Source: Paenisporosarcina indica (GTDB lineage: Bacteria; Bacillota; Bacilli; Bacillales_A; Planococcaceae). From it: DNA of 64,000 nt. Under the pieces are notes generated by a model, which was given only the letters and a program-made list of their open reading frames with translations, did not search any database and was not told where the DNA came from. Location: contig NZ_MPTA01000002.1 of assembly GCF_001939075.1 (NCBI RefSeq), positions 248,001 to 312,000 of the forward strand, written 5' to 3'. Of this stretch, positions 44,377 through 52,733 are shown one piece after another. Within the stretch, counting starts at the first letter, position 1, and every line of letters begins with the position of its first letter. Both the position numbers and the translations under genes were made by a program.

Positions 44377-46404
44377 ATGAATGGTATGCAACAAATATTG
44401 GAAAATGGCAGTCATGTATTAGATCGTGTTCCATTTCCGATGATGCTGGCTACTAAAGATATGACCGTATTATGGTGGAGTATAGAAGCAGAAAAAATAT
44501 TTGGTTTTACTTCAGAAGAAGTTGTGGGTCTTCAACATCCATTTATGGAAGAAAATCGCACAGTCATCCAGACATCAACTTGGGAACAAGTACTTCATGC
44601 GAATGAGCCGGTTCGATTAGAAAAAATCATCCTTCATACGAAACAAGGAAAACCCGTTCAAGTATCCGTGATTGTCAATTCAATGACAATTGATGATGAA
44701 CTTTGTTTAATGTTCGTGTATGAAATCGGAAACTACCAAACTGCCGATCAACCTCCATTTAATCAGGAGTTAGCTAGTTTAAAGAATGGTCTAGACGAGA
44801 CATTTATGCTCACCTATTTGAACGTAGATGGACTCATAACATATGCGAATGCCTTATTTATCAAAACGAGCAAATGGACACCGAAACGTGTAATCGGTAA
44901 GTCCTTTTGGCAGCTTTTCCCCGAACACTCGACAGATAAAGGGGTCACTCAAATTTGGCATGCCTTGAAAAGCAATCGTGTTTGGCAGGGTTCAGTGGAA
45001 AAAATTTCGAGAGACGGAGACGCGTATTGGGTAGATATGACGGCGATTCCTGTGCTCGCTTTAAATGGAGAGCCACTCTATTTTGCTATTTTAGAAATAG
45101 ACATTACTGAAAAAAGACTTTTACAAATGCATCTTGAACAAATTGCCTACGTGGATCCAGAAACCGGCTTAATGAATCGGCATCACCTTGAAAGCATTGT
45201 GTCCAAAATGATCACGGAAAAACGCAATTTTTATTTCCTCTACTTGGATATTGATAAGTTTTACACCTTAAAAGACATGCATGATGATGAATCAGATACC
45301 ACTTTATTAGTAGAATTCGCAAAGCGGATGAAAATGTACTTCCAGGATAGTCATATCGCACGAGTCGGTGAGGATGAGTTTGTGGTAATTACTCCATTGA
45401 GTGATTGGTTTATTCAAGGGTTTCTGACTTATTTGAAACAGCATCCAATTTACATTCGCCATAAAGCCATCCCAATTTCAATTAGTGGTGGGATTACGCG
45501 ATATCCTGAAGATCAATCGACCTTCTTGCATTTAATGAAAGCATCGAGTGCGATTATTCATAAAGTGAAACAGCAAGGCGGAGGCAACATCGTAAGTTTG
45601 TCAAAGGCTAATCATGCCGCTTTGAGCAGAAAAACAATCATTGAAAAAAGATTATTAGAAGCTCTTAATCACAAAGACTTGCAAGTAGTCTATCAACCAC
45701 AAGTAGATTTGCACACAGGGAAAGTGAATACCGTGGAAGCTCTTGTGAGATGGGAAGACAACGTTCTCGGTACAGTATCACCAAACGAACTGATTCCCAT
45801 TGCGGAAGAAACCGGTTTAATACATGATATTGGGACTTTTATGTTTGAGCAGGTTTGCCAGCAAGCAGCTACTTGGCACAATGAAGGCAACTCGAGAAAA
45901 ATAAGTATCAATACATCCGTACGCGAATTTCGCGATAAAAATATGGTAAAGATTGTTCGCCGTTCATTAGAAGAATCCGGATGTCCAGCACATTTAATTC
46001 AAATCGAAATCACAGAAAAATTCGCCTTGGAGGCGGAATCAGAAAAATCAATCATTCGGCAAATGTACCAATTGCAAAATGACGGAATTTCTTTTGTTCT
46101 CGATGATTTTGGGACAGGCTATGCATCGTTCCGTTACTTGCAATTATTACCGATTTCGGAGCTTAAGATTGATCAGTTATTTATCTCAGGGTTATTGCAA
46201 CAAGAAAAACTACAAAAGCTTGTGCATGGGTTAATTCAATTTGGCAAGTCGATGGATATTCGTGTAGTTGCTGAAGGTGTTGAAACGCGCGAACAATTTG
46301 ATCTGTTAAAGGAGCTTGGTTGTGATGCCATTCAAGGATATTATATCAGCCGTCCTGTACCCGCAAATGATTTGGAACGAAGTTTAAAAAACTTAGAAAT
46401 ATGA
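44377..46404 (+). CDS. PAS-PAS-GGDEF-EAL protein (c-di-GMP phosphodiesterase)
   Basis: About 675 residues: PAS 1 (about 15-120), PAS 2 (about 140-255), GGDEF (about 265-420) and EAL (about 430-675). The GGDEF signature reads GEDEF and the upstream DIDKFYTLKDMHDDES lacks the usual substrate and metal residues, so cyclase activity is doubtful. The EAL domain keeps its set: VEALVRW, NTSVREF, IEITEK, DDFGTGYASF, LKIDQLF, AEGVETREQ and a late Q in IQGYYISRP. It should hydrolyse c-di-GMP under control of the PAS domains. I start at ATG 44377 (9 nt behind AAGGAG); the longer frame to 44113 overlaps the divergent transporter gene. Confidence 0.88.
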   Translation: MNGMQQILENGSHVLDRVPFPMMLATKDMTVLWWSIEAEKIFGFTSEEVVGLQHPFMEENRTVIQTSTWEQVLHANEPVRLEKIILHTKQGKPVQVSVIVNSMTIDDELCLMFVYEIGNYQTADQPPFNQELASLKNGLDETFMLTYLNVDGLITYANALFIKTSKWTPKRVIGKSFWQLFPEHSTDKGVTQIWHALKSNRVWQGSVEKISRDGDAYWVDMTAIPVLALNGEPLYFAILEIDITEKRLLQMHLEQIAYVDPETGLMNRHHLESIVSKMITEKRNFYFLYLDIDKFYTLKDMHDDESDTTLLVEFAKRMKMYFQDSHIARVGEDEFVVITPLSDWFIQGFLTYLKQHPIYIRHKAIPISISGGITRYPEDQSTFLHLMKASSAIIHKVKQQGGGNIVSLSKANHAALSRKTIIEKRLLEALNHKDLQVVYQPQVDLHTGKVNTVEALVRWEDNVLGTVSPNELIPIAEETGLIHDIGTFMFEQVCQQAATWHNEGNSRKISINTSVREFRDKNMVKIVRRSLEESGCPAHLIQIEITEKFALEAESEKSIIRQMYQLQNDGISFVLDDFGTGYASFRYLQLLPISELKIDQLFISGLLQQEKLQKLVHGLIQFGKSMDIRVVAEGVETREQFDLLKELGCDAIQGYYISRPVPANDLERSLKNLEI

Positions 46405-46615
46405 CTTCTTTAATACATCACTGATACACTGAAAAAGTCCTTTCAATCTAAACAAACGATGCATTCCACAAGAAAAATTAAGAAAAAATCGTTTAATATT
46501 TGTATACACTGTACTTAATTAGATGGAATCAATACGACTAGGCAGAACCAGCGGAAGCCCCTTTCAATTGATAGACGAAGCGGTAATACCTATTCCAGTC
46601 TTTAATGGTTATATT

Positions 46616-46661
46616 AAAAAAGACGATTTCTCATGAAATTTGAGAAATCGTCTTTCTTTTT
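46616..46661. terminator. Bidirectional terminator between the EAL gene and the ThrE genes
   Basis: AAAAAAGACGATTTCTCA pairs with TGAGAAATCGTCTTTCTTTTT; both sides have T runs in the sense of the converging genes. Confidence 0.9.
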
Positions 46662-47089
46662 CTTATATATCTTAAGATTAGTTGCATCAACACTTCCGCG
46701 AATACTAGACCCATCGCAATGGCACCTGATGTCATAAATGCTTTTGCTGCATATGAAATTGCCGTTAAGTAATCATTTTCAACGATATGACGCATGGCGT
46801 TGTACGCAAGACCGCCTGGAACCAATAGAATGATTCCCGGAACACTAAAAATGATCATCGGCATCCGAAGTCGTTTCGATAGAATATGAGCAGCCAATGC
46901 GACGACGAAAGCCCCTGCAAACGATGCTTGAACGGAATCTCCTGATACTAAGGCATAGATACTAAAAATGAGCCATCCAGACATTCCAACCAGTCCGCAA
47001 GATACCAGTTGTTTTCTAGGTGCATTAAACATGATGGCAAATGAACACGCGATGATGAAACTCAGAACCGCTTGGATAATCCAAGTCAT
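46631..47089 (-). CDS. Threonine/serine exporter subunit, ThrE_2 (YjjB-like)
   Basis: A 152-residue membrane protein with about four to five helices, matching the small half of the split ThrE exporter: GIILLVPGGLAYNAMRHIVEND is the conserved LVPG...R block. Together with the gene 11 bp upstream it should form a proton-coupled amino acid or dicarboxylate exporter. The ATG follows GGAGGGGTTATC. Its 3' end overlaps the bidirectional terminator. Confidence 0.88.
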   Translation of the reverse strand: MTWIIQAVLSFIIACSFAIMFNAPRKQLVSCGLVGMSGWLIFSIYALVSGDSVQASFAGAFVVALAAHILSKRLRMPMIIFSVPGIILLVPGGLAYNAMRHIVENDYLTAISYAAKAFMTSGAIAMGLVFAEVLMQLILRYIRKRKTISQIS

Positions 47090-47100
47090 GATAACCCCTC

Positions 47101-47847
47101 CTAGAATGATAGTACGAGTGCTACACCTGCTCCGATGGCAAACGCAGTCAATAAGGCTTCTGCCCCTTTGGAAACACCCGATACAAAGTGGCCTGCCATG
47201 AGATCACGTACAGCGTTGGTAATTAGTAATCCTGGAACTAGGGGCATGACACCACTTATGATAATGGTGTTTAAGTCTTCTCCCACATTGAATAAGACGG
47301 CTAAAAAAGCAATAAAGCCAACAAACGACGCCGCCAAAAACTCGGCAAAAAACTTTACAAGCGTCAACGCATGAATTAATGTGACCACGATGAATCCGAT
47401 ACCTCCAGCAACAATAGCCGCTGGCACATCCCACCATGTACCTTCAAACAGGATAAGAAAACAACCACTTGCAATGGATGCTGCAATAATTTGCCAAAGC
47501 ATCGGAAACATCAAGTTTGCACTTGCAATCCGATGTAATTCTTCATAAGCTTCTTCAATGGTCATTTCTAAGCTCGTTAGTTTTCTTGATATTTGATTGA
47601 TAAGTGCAATTCTTTCCAAATCAGTAACTCGCAAACTAATTGTCATAATCCGTGTTGATCCGTCTTTGCCAAGAGAAAAAATAATACCAGTAGGCGTTAT
47701 GTAGCTTTGTGCTCCGATTAACCCTTGTGATATCGCCATGCGAGTCATTGTATCTTCCACGCGATACGTCTCTGCACCACTTTCAATCATCAATCGGCCC
47801 GCTAGCAGGCAACAATCGATTGCCAAATCATTTTTCTCATTCAGCAT
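47101..47847 (-). CDS. Threonine/serine exporter subunit, ThrE (YjjP-like)
   Basis: About 248 residues: a soluble N-terminal part (about 1-110) with CCLLAGRLMIESGAETYRVEDTM, the mark of the ThrE/YjjP family, then five hydrophobic helices ending in MPLVPGLLITNAVRDLMAGHFVSGVSKGAEALL. The small YjjB-like partner follows 11 bp downstream, so this is the split form of the exporter. Start: ATG at 47847 lies 11 nt behind AAAGGAG; the GTG at 47874 has no site. Substrate is by family only. Confidence 0.88.
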   Translation of the reverse strand: MLNEKNDLAIDCCLLAGRLMIESGAETYRVEDTMTRMAISQGLIGAQSYITPTGIIFSLGKDGSTRIMTISLRVTDLERIALINQISRKLTSLEMTIEEAYEELHRIASANLMFPMLWQIIAASIASGCFLILFEGTWWDVPAAIVAGGIGFIVVTLIHALTLVKFFAEFLAASFVGFIAFLAVLFNVGEDLNTIIISGVMPLVPGLLITNAVRDLMAGHFVSGVSKGAEALLTAFAIGAGVALVLSF

Positions 47848-48066
47848 GGTTTTGCCCACTCCTTTCAAAAACACCTTTGCATTATCTTATCGAAACGCGA
47901 GCTAAAAGACAATTAACCTAGGAAATTGTTAGGAACAAATTTACTTGCATAAACCTAACGCATAGATGGAGTCGTTTTCAACCTTGTTATAGTATAATAT
48001 TCACAATTCATATTTCTTCTGAATAAATGGTAAGAAACTAGTACATTTCCATAAGGAGTCCATCAC

Positions 48067-49818
48067 ATGAATAAGACCGTAGACAAACTTAAGAAACGTA
48101 TAGCTGTATCTCAACAAAATCACCCTGCTGATTTCATCTTGCGAAACGCATGTGTGGCCGATGTGTTTTCGTTGAGTTGGACCACTGCTGATGTGGTCGT
48201 AGCAGATGGCATGATTGTGGCGATTGATTCCACTGGTTCATTTGAAGCGCGAGAAGAAATGGATGCCATGGGTAGATATGTGGTACCTGGGTTAATTGAT
48301 GGTCACATTCATATCGAATCGTCTATGTTAACCCCCTCTGCTTTCGGACATGTATTATTGCCGCACGGGGTGACAACGGTAGTGACTGATCCGCATGAAA
48401 TCGCCAATGTCTCAGGAATGGCAGGCATACGGTTTATGCTTGATGATGCAAAAAATAGCCCGATGGACATTTTCGTCATGTTACCTTCAAGTGTGCCTTC
48501 GGCATCGTTTGAAAACGCCGGTGCCATACTTGAAGCAAGTGATTTGCAACCGCTACTCTCCCACCCTTCCGTTCTCGGACTTGCAGAAGTGATGGATTAT
48601 CCTTCCGTTCTTAGTGGCAGTGATAAGATGCTGACCAAACTTGCAATAACACAAGAAGCAGGAATGCGAATTGACGGTCATGGAGCTGGGTTGCAAAACG
48701 ATGAGATCCGTGGATATCGTGCAGCAGGCATTCAAACCGATCATGAGTGTGTATCTGCGGATGAAGCTCGCAACCGTGTTGCTCAAGGCATGTATGTCCT
48801 TATTCGTGAAGGCTCGGCTGCTAAAAACTTACATGATATACTCCCTGCAGTGACGGAACATAATGCGAGAAGATTTTTATTTTGTACAGATGATAAACAT
48901 TTGGACGAATTAGTATCTGAAGGGAGTATCGACCATGCCATCCGCCTGGCGATTGCTGCTGGGATGGTACCGCTTCAAGCGATTCAATTAGCTACGTTAA
49001 ACGCTGCTGAATGTTATGGATTATCCCAAAAAGGGGCACTGGCATCAGGTTTTGAGGCAGATTTTATATTACTGGATGACCTTGACACATTCGCCATTTC
49101 AGCAGTTTGGAAAAAAGGCATGAAGGTCGCAGAAAATGGAAAGATGGTTGTGTTTCCTACTTCCACTACCAAGTGTCCCGAAAACATCCTGCATTCCGTT
49201 CACTTACCAGACCTGACTGAAGAAAAGTTATCAATTCCTTTCCACAATGGAACGACAGCAAATATCATGAAAATCATTCCAAACCAGTTGGTGACACAAC
49301 ACATCATCGAAACAGTGGATGTAGTGGATGGAGCATTTGTTGCAAATGTTGAACATGATCAGTTAAAGCTAGCAGTAATCGAACGTCATCATCTTAAACA
49401 TTCGATTGGTTTAGGGATCGTCAAAGGATTCGGCTTGAAGAAAGGTGCCGTGGCAACTACCATTGCACATGATTCACACAATGCGATTGTATTAGGAGCT
49501 AACGATTCAGATATGATGGTTGCTGTAAAAACACTACAAGACATGCAAGGTGGATTAGTCGTCGTTAATGAAGGGCGTGTCATCGCGTCACTTTCTTTAC
49601 CCGTTGCAGGATTAATGACTCAAGTTCCTTTAGACGAAGCGGTTAGATCCCTAGCTACACTACATGAAGCCTTGCATTCTATTCACCCAACGATTGATTT
49701 TCATTTATTCCTAACTTTGTCATTTCTCAGCTTACCGGTCATCCCGGCTCTCAAATTAACTGATACTGGTCTGTTTGATGTCACGTCATTCAAACATATT
49801 CCAGTTGAACAAATATAA
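48067..49818 (+). CDS. ade: Adenine deaminase
   Basis: A 583-residue metal-dependent amidohydrolase that deaminates adenine to hypoxanthine in purine salvage. GLIDGHIHIESSMLTPSAFG (about residues 77-96) carries the HxH metal pair and the ESSMLTP stretch specific to Ade/YfhK-type enzymes; MRIDGHGAGL and TDHECVSADEA are the next metal His positions, and FCTDDKHLDEL the active-site Asp. The C-terminal quarter includes SHNAIVLGANDSDM, typical of the family's second domain. ATG follows ATAAGGAGTCCATCAC. No purine riboswitch aptamer was recognised in the 190-bp gap upstream. Confidence 0.95.
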   Translation: MNKTVDKLKKRIAVSQQNHPADFILRNACVADVFSLSWTTADVVVADGMIVAIDSTGSFEAREEMDAMGRYVVPGLIDGHIHIESSMLTPSAFGHVLLPHGVTTVVTDPHEIANVSGMAGIRFMLDDAKNSPMDIFVMLPSSVPSASFENAGAILEASDLQPLLSHPSVLGLAEVMDYPSVLSGSDKMLTKLAITQEAGMRIDGHGAGLQNDEIRGYRAAGIQTDHECVSADEARNRVAQGMYVLIREGSAAKNLHDILPAVTEHNARRFLFCTDDKHLDELVSEGSIDHAIRLAIAAGMVPLQAIQLATLNAAECYGLSQKGALASGFEADFILLDDLDTFAISAVWKKGMKVAENGKMVVFPTSTTKCPENILHSVHLPDLTEEKLSIPFHNGTTANIMKIIPNQLVTQHIIETVDVVDGAFVANVEHDQLKLAVIERHHLKHSIGLGIVKGFGLKKGAVATTIAHDSHNAIVLGANDSDMMVAVKTLQDMQGGLVVVNEGRVIASLSLPVAGLMTQVPLDEAVRSLATLHEALHSIHPTIDFHLFLTLSFLSLPVIPALKLTDTGLFDVTSFKHIPVEQI

Positions 49819-49822
49819 AAAA

Positions 49823-49858
49823 CAGGCCACTAAGCACTTTGCATAGTGGCCTGCCTTG
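49823..49858. terminator. Terminator between ade and the convergent beta-propeller gene
   Basis: CAGGCCACTA pairs perfectly with TAGTGGCCTG; the A-run on the left gives Ts for the minus strand, so it suits that direction best. Confidence 0.85.
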
Positions 49859-49861
49859 TAT

Positions 49862-52027
49862 TCAATATGTGACAATACCAATCTCTTTAAACGTTTTTAA
49901 ATCAAAACTCTTAATTTCTTTTGCAGAAATGGTATAAAGAGTGTCTCCTACATAGACCATTCGTTGAATGGATTTCTCCCAATCTTCATATGGTTGATCC
50001 GGTCTTCTCTCATTGATCATATTTGCTACTTCTTGAATTCCATTTTCAGCTGTGATCTCGTACATCAAAGCACCTTCACCTGCAAATTCTCCATAACCAT
50101 CTTTATTTATTCCTTCATATAATGTAATCGGGAAACCGTAGAACCCTTTTCCACGATGTTGGAACAAAGCTTTGTGATCATATTGTAGGGGACTGTATGT
50201 TCCTTGATCACCAATAATTTCGATGTCCTGTTCTTTTGGGTTGTTGAAATCGCTGACATCAAACAGTGAAATTTTCATCCCTCCCGTGACAATGCGTGGA
50301 GGTTGCCCTTTCTCACCAGGTATCGATTTCGTATCATAGCCAAAGCCGATGAGATGATTTTCATCAAGCGGATGCAGATAATTACTGAAACCAGGAATTT
50401 TTAACTCGCCTAACACTTTAGGGCTAGTCGGACTGGAGAGATCCATCACAAACAGCGGGTCAGTTTGTTTAAACGTCACCATATATGCTTTGTCGCCCAT
50501 AAAACGAGCTGAATAAATACGCTCACCTTTTGCCAGACCTTCAATTGCACCTACTTGTTTCATACCTGCGTCCAGAATATACAAATTGTTTTCAGACGGT
50601 GTTTCCTCATCCCACGCAAAGCCTTTTGTCGTGACAACTCGGAAATAGTCTTCGTGTTCATCCATTGAAAACTGGTTCAACAGCATGCCATCCACTTCTC
50701 CGGATGAGGCAAACGAGATATTAGTGCCGTCCAATTCAAACTTAAAGATTTCCGTATTTGATGCACTTGGGTTCCACATCATTGTCCTGTTCATTTGATT
50801 ATTTTGATCGATTGGCAAATACACCGGAGCAGTTAAATATAGACTTTCTTTCGTCATATACATCGACTGACTCCCACCCAAATATCCTTTTGTCTCTATT
50901 TTTGAGTCTTTTGGATTATTTAGATCCATTGCCGTGATAATGCTGTACGTTCCTTCGAGTGAACCAGGCAAGATTGAAATGTTTGATAAATCCATTGGGG
51001 CAGCTTTTGCATCAATTTCACTATCAAAAGTATAAGGGCGAACTTCCACATCATCCCCTTGTTCCCATGCCCAATAGTTAGGTGAAATGTTCGTAACAAA
51101 GTACAACATATTGTCTGTTTTACGAGCCCCGTTCAAATACCCTTCCGCACCAATTTCACGAACCATTGTAGGTTTTTGCGGATTGGATACATCATAAAAA
51201 CGTACATTCGTCGAATTGCTGAATGGAGCAATTATCAATTTTTCCGTGGGTTCTGACACATCACTATATTCATAAGGGATATGGTGATCGCCTAAAACAA
51301 TCAACGTATCTTCATGTAGAAATAATTGTGATGGATAAAAGTCTTCAGCAGCTGGAATCCCAGACATTTTCGCCATGGATTTCGGATTCCTTATGTCTGT
51401 AATATCCACCCGTCCATTCATGATGGTGTAAATATATTCCCCATCAGTTTTCACCATATCCGCTTCATCAACACCTTCTACTTGGTTGTTGGTTTCTGAA
51501 TAATTAGATTCTCCCTCACTATTTGCAGAAGATTTATCTTCACTCGACGCCTCCATTTCCAACGTCTCACCCAAAAAATTAGTTTTATTACGACTTGCAT
51601 ACATGGAAGCAACTTTTTTCAAGTAATCTTCTAACTCTTTTTCCGATTTTACAGTCTGCAGATTTTTATGGACCGTAAACGATAATTCATTAATCGACAT
51701 GGATTTAAGGAAGCCACCTTTTACGGCATTCCGATTCACGTGAAGTGTGTAAGAACCTGGTTTCAAGTTTGACACTTCCAGCGAATGTCCATTTTCTGCA
51801 AATGTTAAATCGGCTTTTACTACTTTCCCTTGTTGATCCACTAAATAAATATCCCCATCATCAATGGCAGACGTTTTTAACGGAGTCGAAAAATTCGCCT
51901 TCCACCCCTGCTCCGATAGTGCAATGGATGAAGCACTAACCGTCACTTTATCGATTAAAAAGGCAAACGCTAAGACAATTGACGCCACCATTAAAGCGAT
52001 GAATAACCATACACTTCTCTTTTTCAC
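49862..52027 (-). CDS. Membrane-anchored C-terminal beta-propeller protein
   Basis: A 721-residue protein with a single N-terminal membrane anchor (VWLFIALMVASIVLAFAFLI), a Big_5-like immunoglobulin-type domain (about residues 30-120, starting VTVSASSIALSEQGW), a serine-rich linker (about 150-180) and a large beta-propeller (about 180-721). The propeller begins NNQVEGVDEADMVKTDGEYIY, the hallmark of the Beta_propel family distantly related to WD40. Residues DFDVSDFNNPK-like Asp-rich turns suggest Ca2+ binding. It should lie outside the membrane; function is unknown. Starts with GTG at 52025-52027 behind GGAGAGGTAGCAAA. Confidence 0.85.
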   Translation of the reverse strand: MKKRSVWLFIALMVASIVLAFAFLIDKVTVSASSIALSEQGWKANFSTPLKTSAIDDGDIYLVDQQGKVVKADLTFAENGHSLEVSNLKPGSYTLHVNRNAVKGGFLKSMSINELSFTVHKNLQTVKSEKELEDYLKKVASMYASRNKTNFLGETLEMEASSEDKSSANSEGESNYSETNNQVEGVDEADMVKTDGEYIYTIMNGRVDITDIRNPKSMAKMSGIPAAEDFYPSQLFLHEDTLIVLGDHHIPYEYSDVSEPTEKLIIAPFSNSTNVRFYDVSNPQKPTMVREIGAEGYLNGARKTDNMLYFVTNISPNYWAWEQGDDVEVRPYTFDSEIDAKAAPMDLSNISILPGSLEGTYSIITAMDLNNPKDSKIETKGYLGGSQSMYMTKESLYLTAPVYLPIDQNNQMNRTMMWNPSASNTEIFKFELDGTNISFASSGEVDGMLLNQFSMDEHEDYFRVVTTKGFAWDEETPSENNLYILDAGMKQVGAIEGLAKGERIYSARFMGDKAYMVTFKQTDPLFVMDLSSPTSPKVLGELKIPGFSNYLHPLDENHLIGFGYDTKSIPGEKGQPPRIVTGGMKISLFDVSDFNNPKEQDIEIIGDQGTYSPLQYDHKALFQHRGKGFYGFPITLYEGINKDGYGEFAGEGALMYEITAENGIQEVANMINERRPDQPYEDWEKSIQRMVYVGDTLYTISAKEIKSFDLKTFKEIGIVTY

Positions 52028-52161
52028 TTTGCTACCTCTCCTTCTTCATTTCCTTGTTATTCCATTAGACTTATTCCTTTCATTTTGGTTACAAATTTTT
52101 TGAATCTTTTTTTATTACTTGCAAGGAATAGCTTCGTCCGCTGTCGCTGAGAACTTTATGA

Positions 52162-52268
52162 CTGAGCGAGGGCTCAGTTGTAATTATCGAGGGTCACGTA
52201 GGAATAATCGGGGATGACGTAGGAAAAAAGGGAGGTCACGTAGGAATAATCGTCCTTCAAGTAGGAAA
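52162..52268 (+). repeat. 21-bp tandem array F with hairpin leader (TCACGTAGGAATAA type)
   Basis: CTGAGC-GAGG-GCTCAG hairpin (52162-52177), GTTGTAA at 52177, then GTAGGAA units at 52198, 52219, 52240 and 52261. Each step is exactly 21 bp. The variable joints (TCGGGGATGA, GGGAGGTCAC) differ in every unit. It lies in the 344-bp gap upstream of the beta-propeller gene, reading away from it. Nothing else but a terminator is seen in this gap. Confidence 0.92.
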
Positions 52269-52317
52269 CTCACATTTTCTAGAACATTTCTCCTTTCTCA
52301 TTTTCATAGAAAAGGGT

Positions 52318-52373
52318 AAAAAACACCCTATTTCTCCTCACAATGGGTGTAAGGCTAAATAGGGTGCGTTTTT
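52318..52373 (-). terminator. Terminator of the zinc-ribbon gene
   Basis: On the minus strand CACCCTATTT-type arms (52324-52333 with 52358-52367, AAATAGGGTG) enclose a second ACACC/GGTGT pairing, and TTTTTT follows. The stop codon overlaps its right side. Confidence 0.75.
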
Positions 52374-52674
52374 ACCACAGCGGCTCTTCTTCATTAGAGA
52401 GTTCTAGTGTATTTGGATACGTAATTGTTATGACCATAAGTATTAGAATCGCAACTAAGATCGTTACGCCCAAGTTCAATTTAAGAACCATACTGGAAAA
52501 AATAATTATTGGTGCTGGAAAAAGACCGATAATTCCTGATTTTCGCATAGATTTTGTCGATGCATATTGAACTTCCTTACAATTAGGACACTTCATTCTT
52601 CTTTTAAATGAAAAAGCTTTTTTAAACGTTGTTTTCCAACTCCAGTGATGATCACAACTTTGACAGATTGGCAT
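52372..52674 (-). CDS. Membrane zinc-ribbon protein, TIGR04104-like
   Basis: A 100-residue protein with four cysteines in two CxxC pairs (CQSCDHHWSW and CPNCKEVQY, about residues 4-7 and 34-37), then two hydrophobic helices (GIIGLFPAPIIIFSSMVLKL, GVTILVAILILMVITITY) and an acidic tail. The cxxc-20-cxxc arrangement followed by two spans matches the TIGR04104 family of putative zinc-finger membrane proteins in bacilli. Function unknown. It sits between the ABC-F gene and the beta-propeller gene on the same strand, but its own terminator follows. Confidence 0.8.
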   Translation of the reverse strand: MPICQSCDHHWSWKTTFKKAFSFKRRMKCPNCKEVQYASTKSMRKSGIIGLFPAPIIIFSSMVLKLNLGVTILVAILILMVITITYPNTLELSNEEEPLW

Positions 52675-52733
52675 TCAAGTACCTCCGATCAAAATATGAC
52701 TTAATTTCTTTCATCTAAACTTGCCATTAATCT

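Noticed and set aside
46523-46636. 37-residue plus-strand ORF after the EAL gene
   Set aside because: No ribosome binding site, and its end runs into the terminator hairpin.
47930-48066. Purine riboswitch upstream of adenine deaminase
   Set aside because: No three-stem aptamer core or terminator was found in the leader; only an AT-rich promoter-like stretch.
52162-52268. CRISPR array
   Set aside because: Units are 21 bp with cores of 10-14 bp and joints of 6-10 bp, far shorter than CRISPR repeats and spacers, and no cas genes are in the window.
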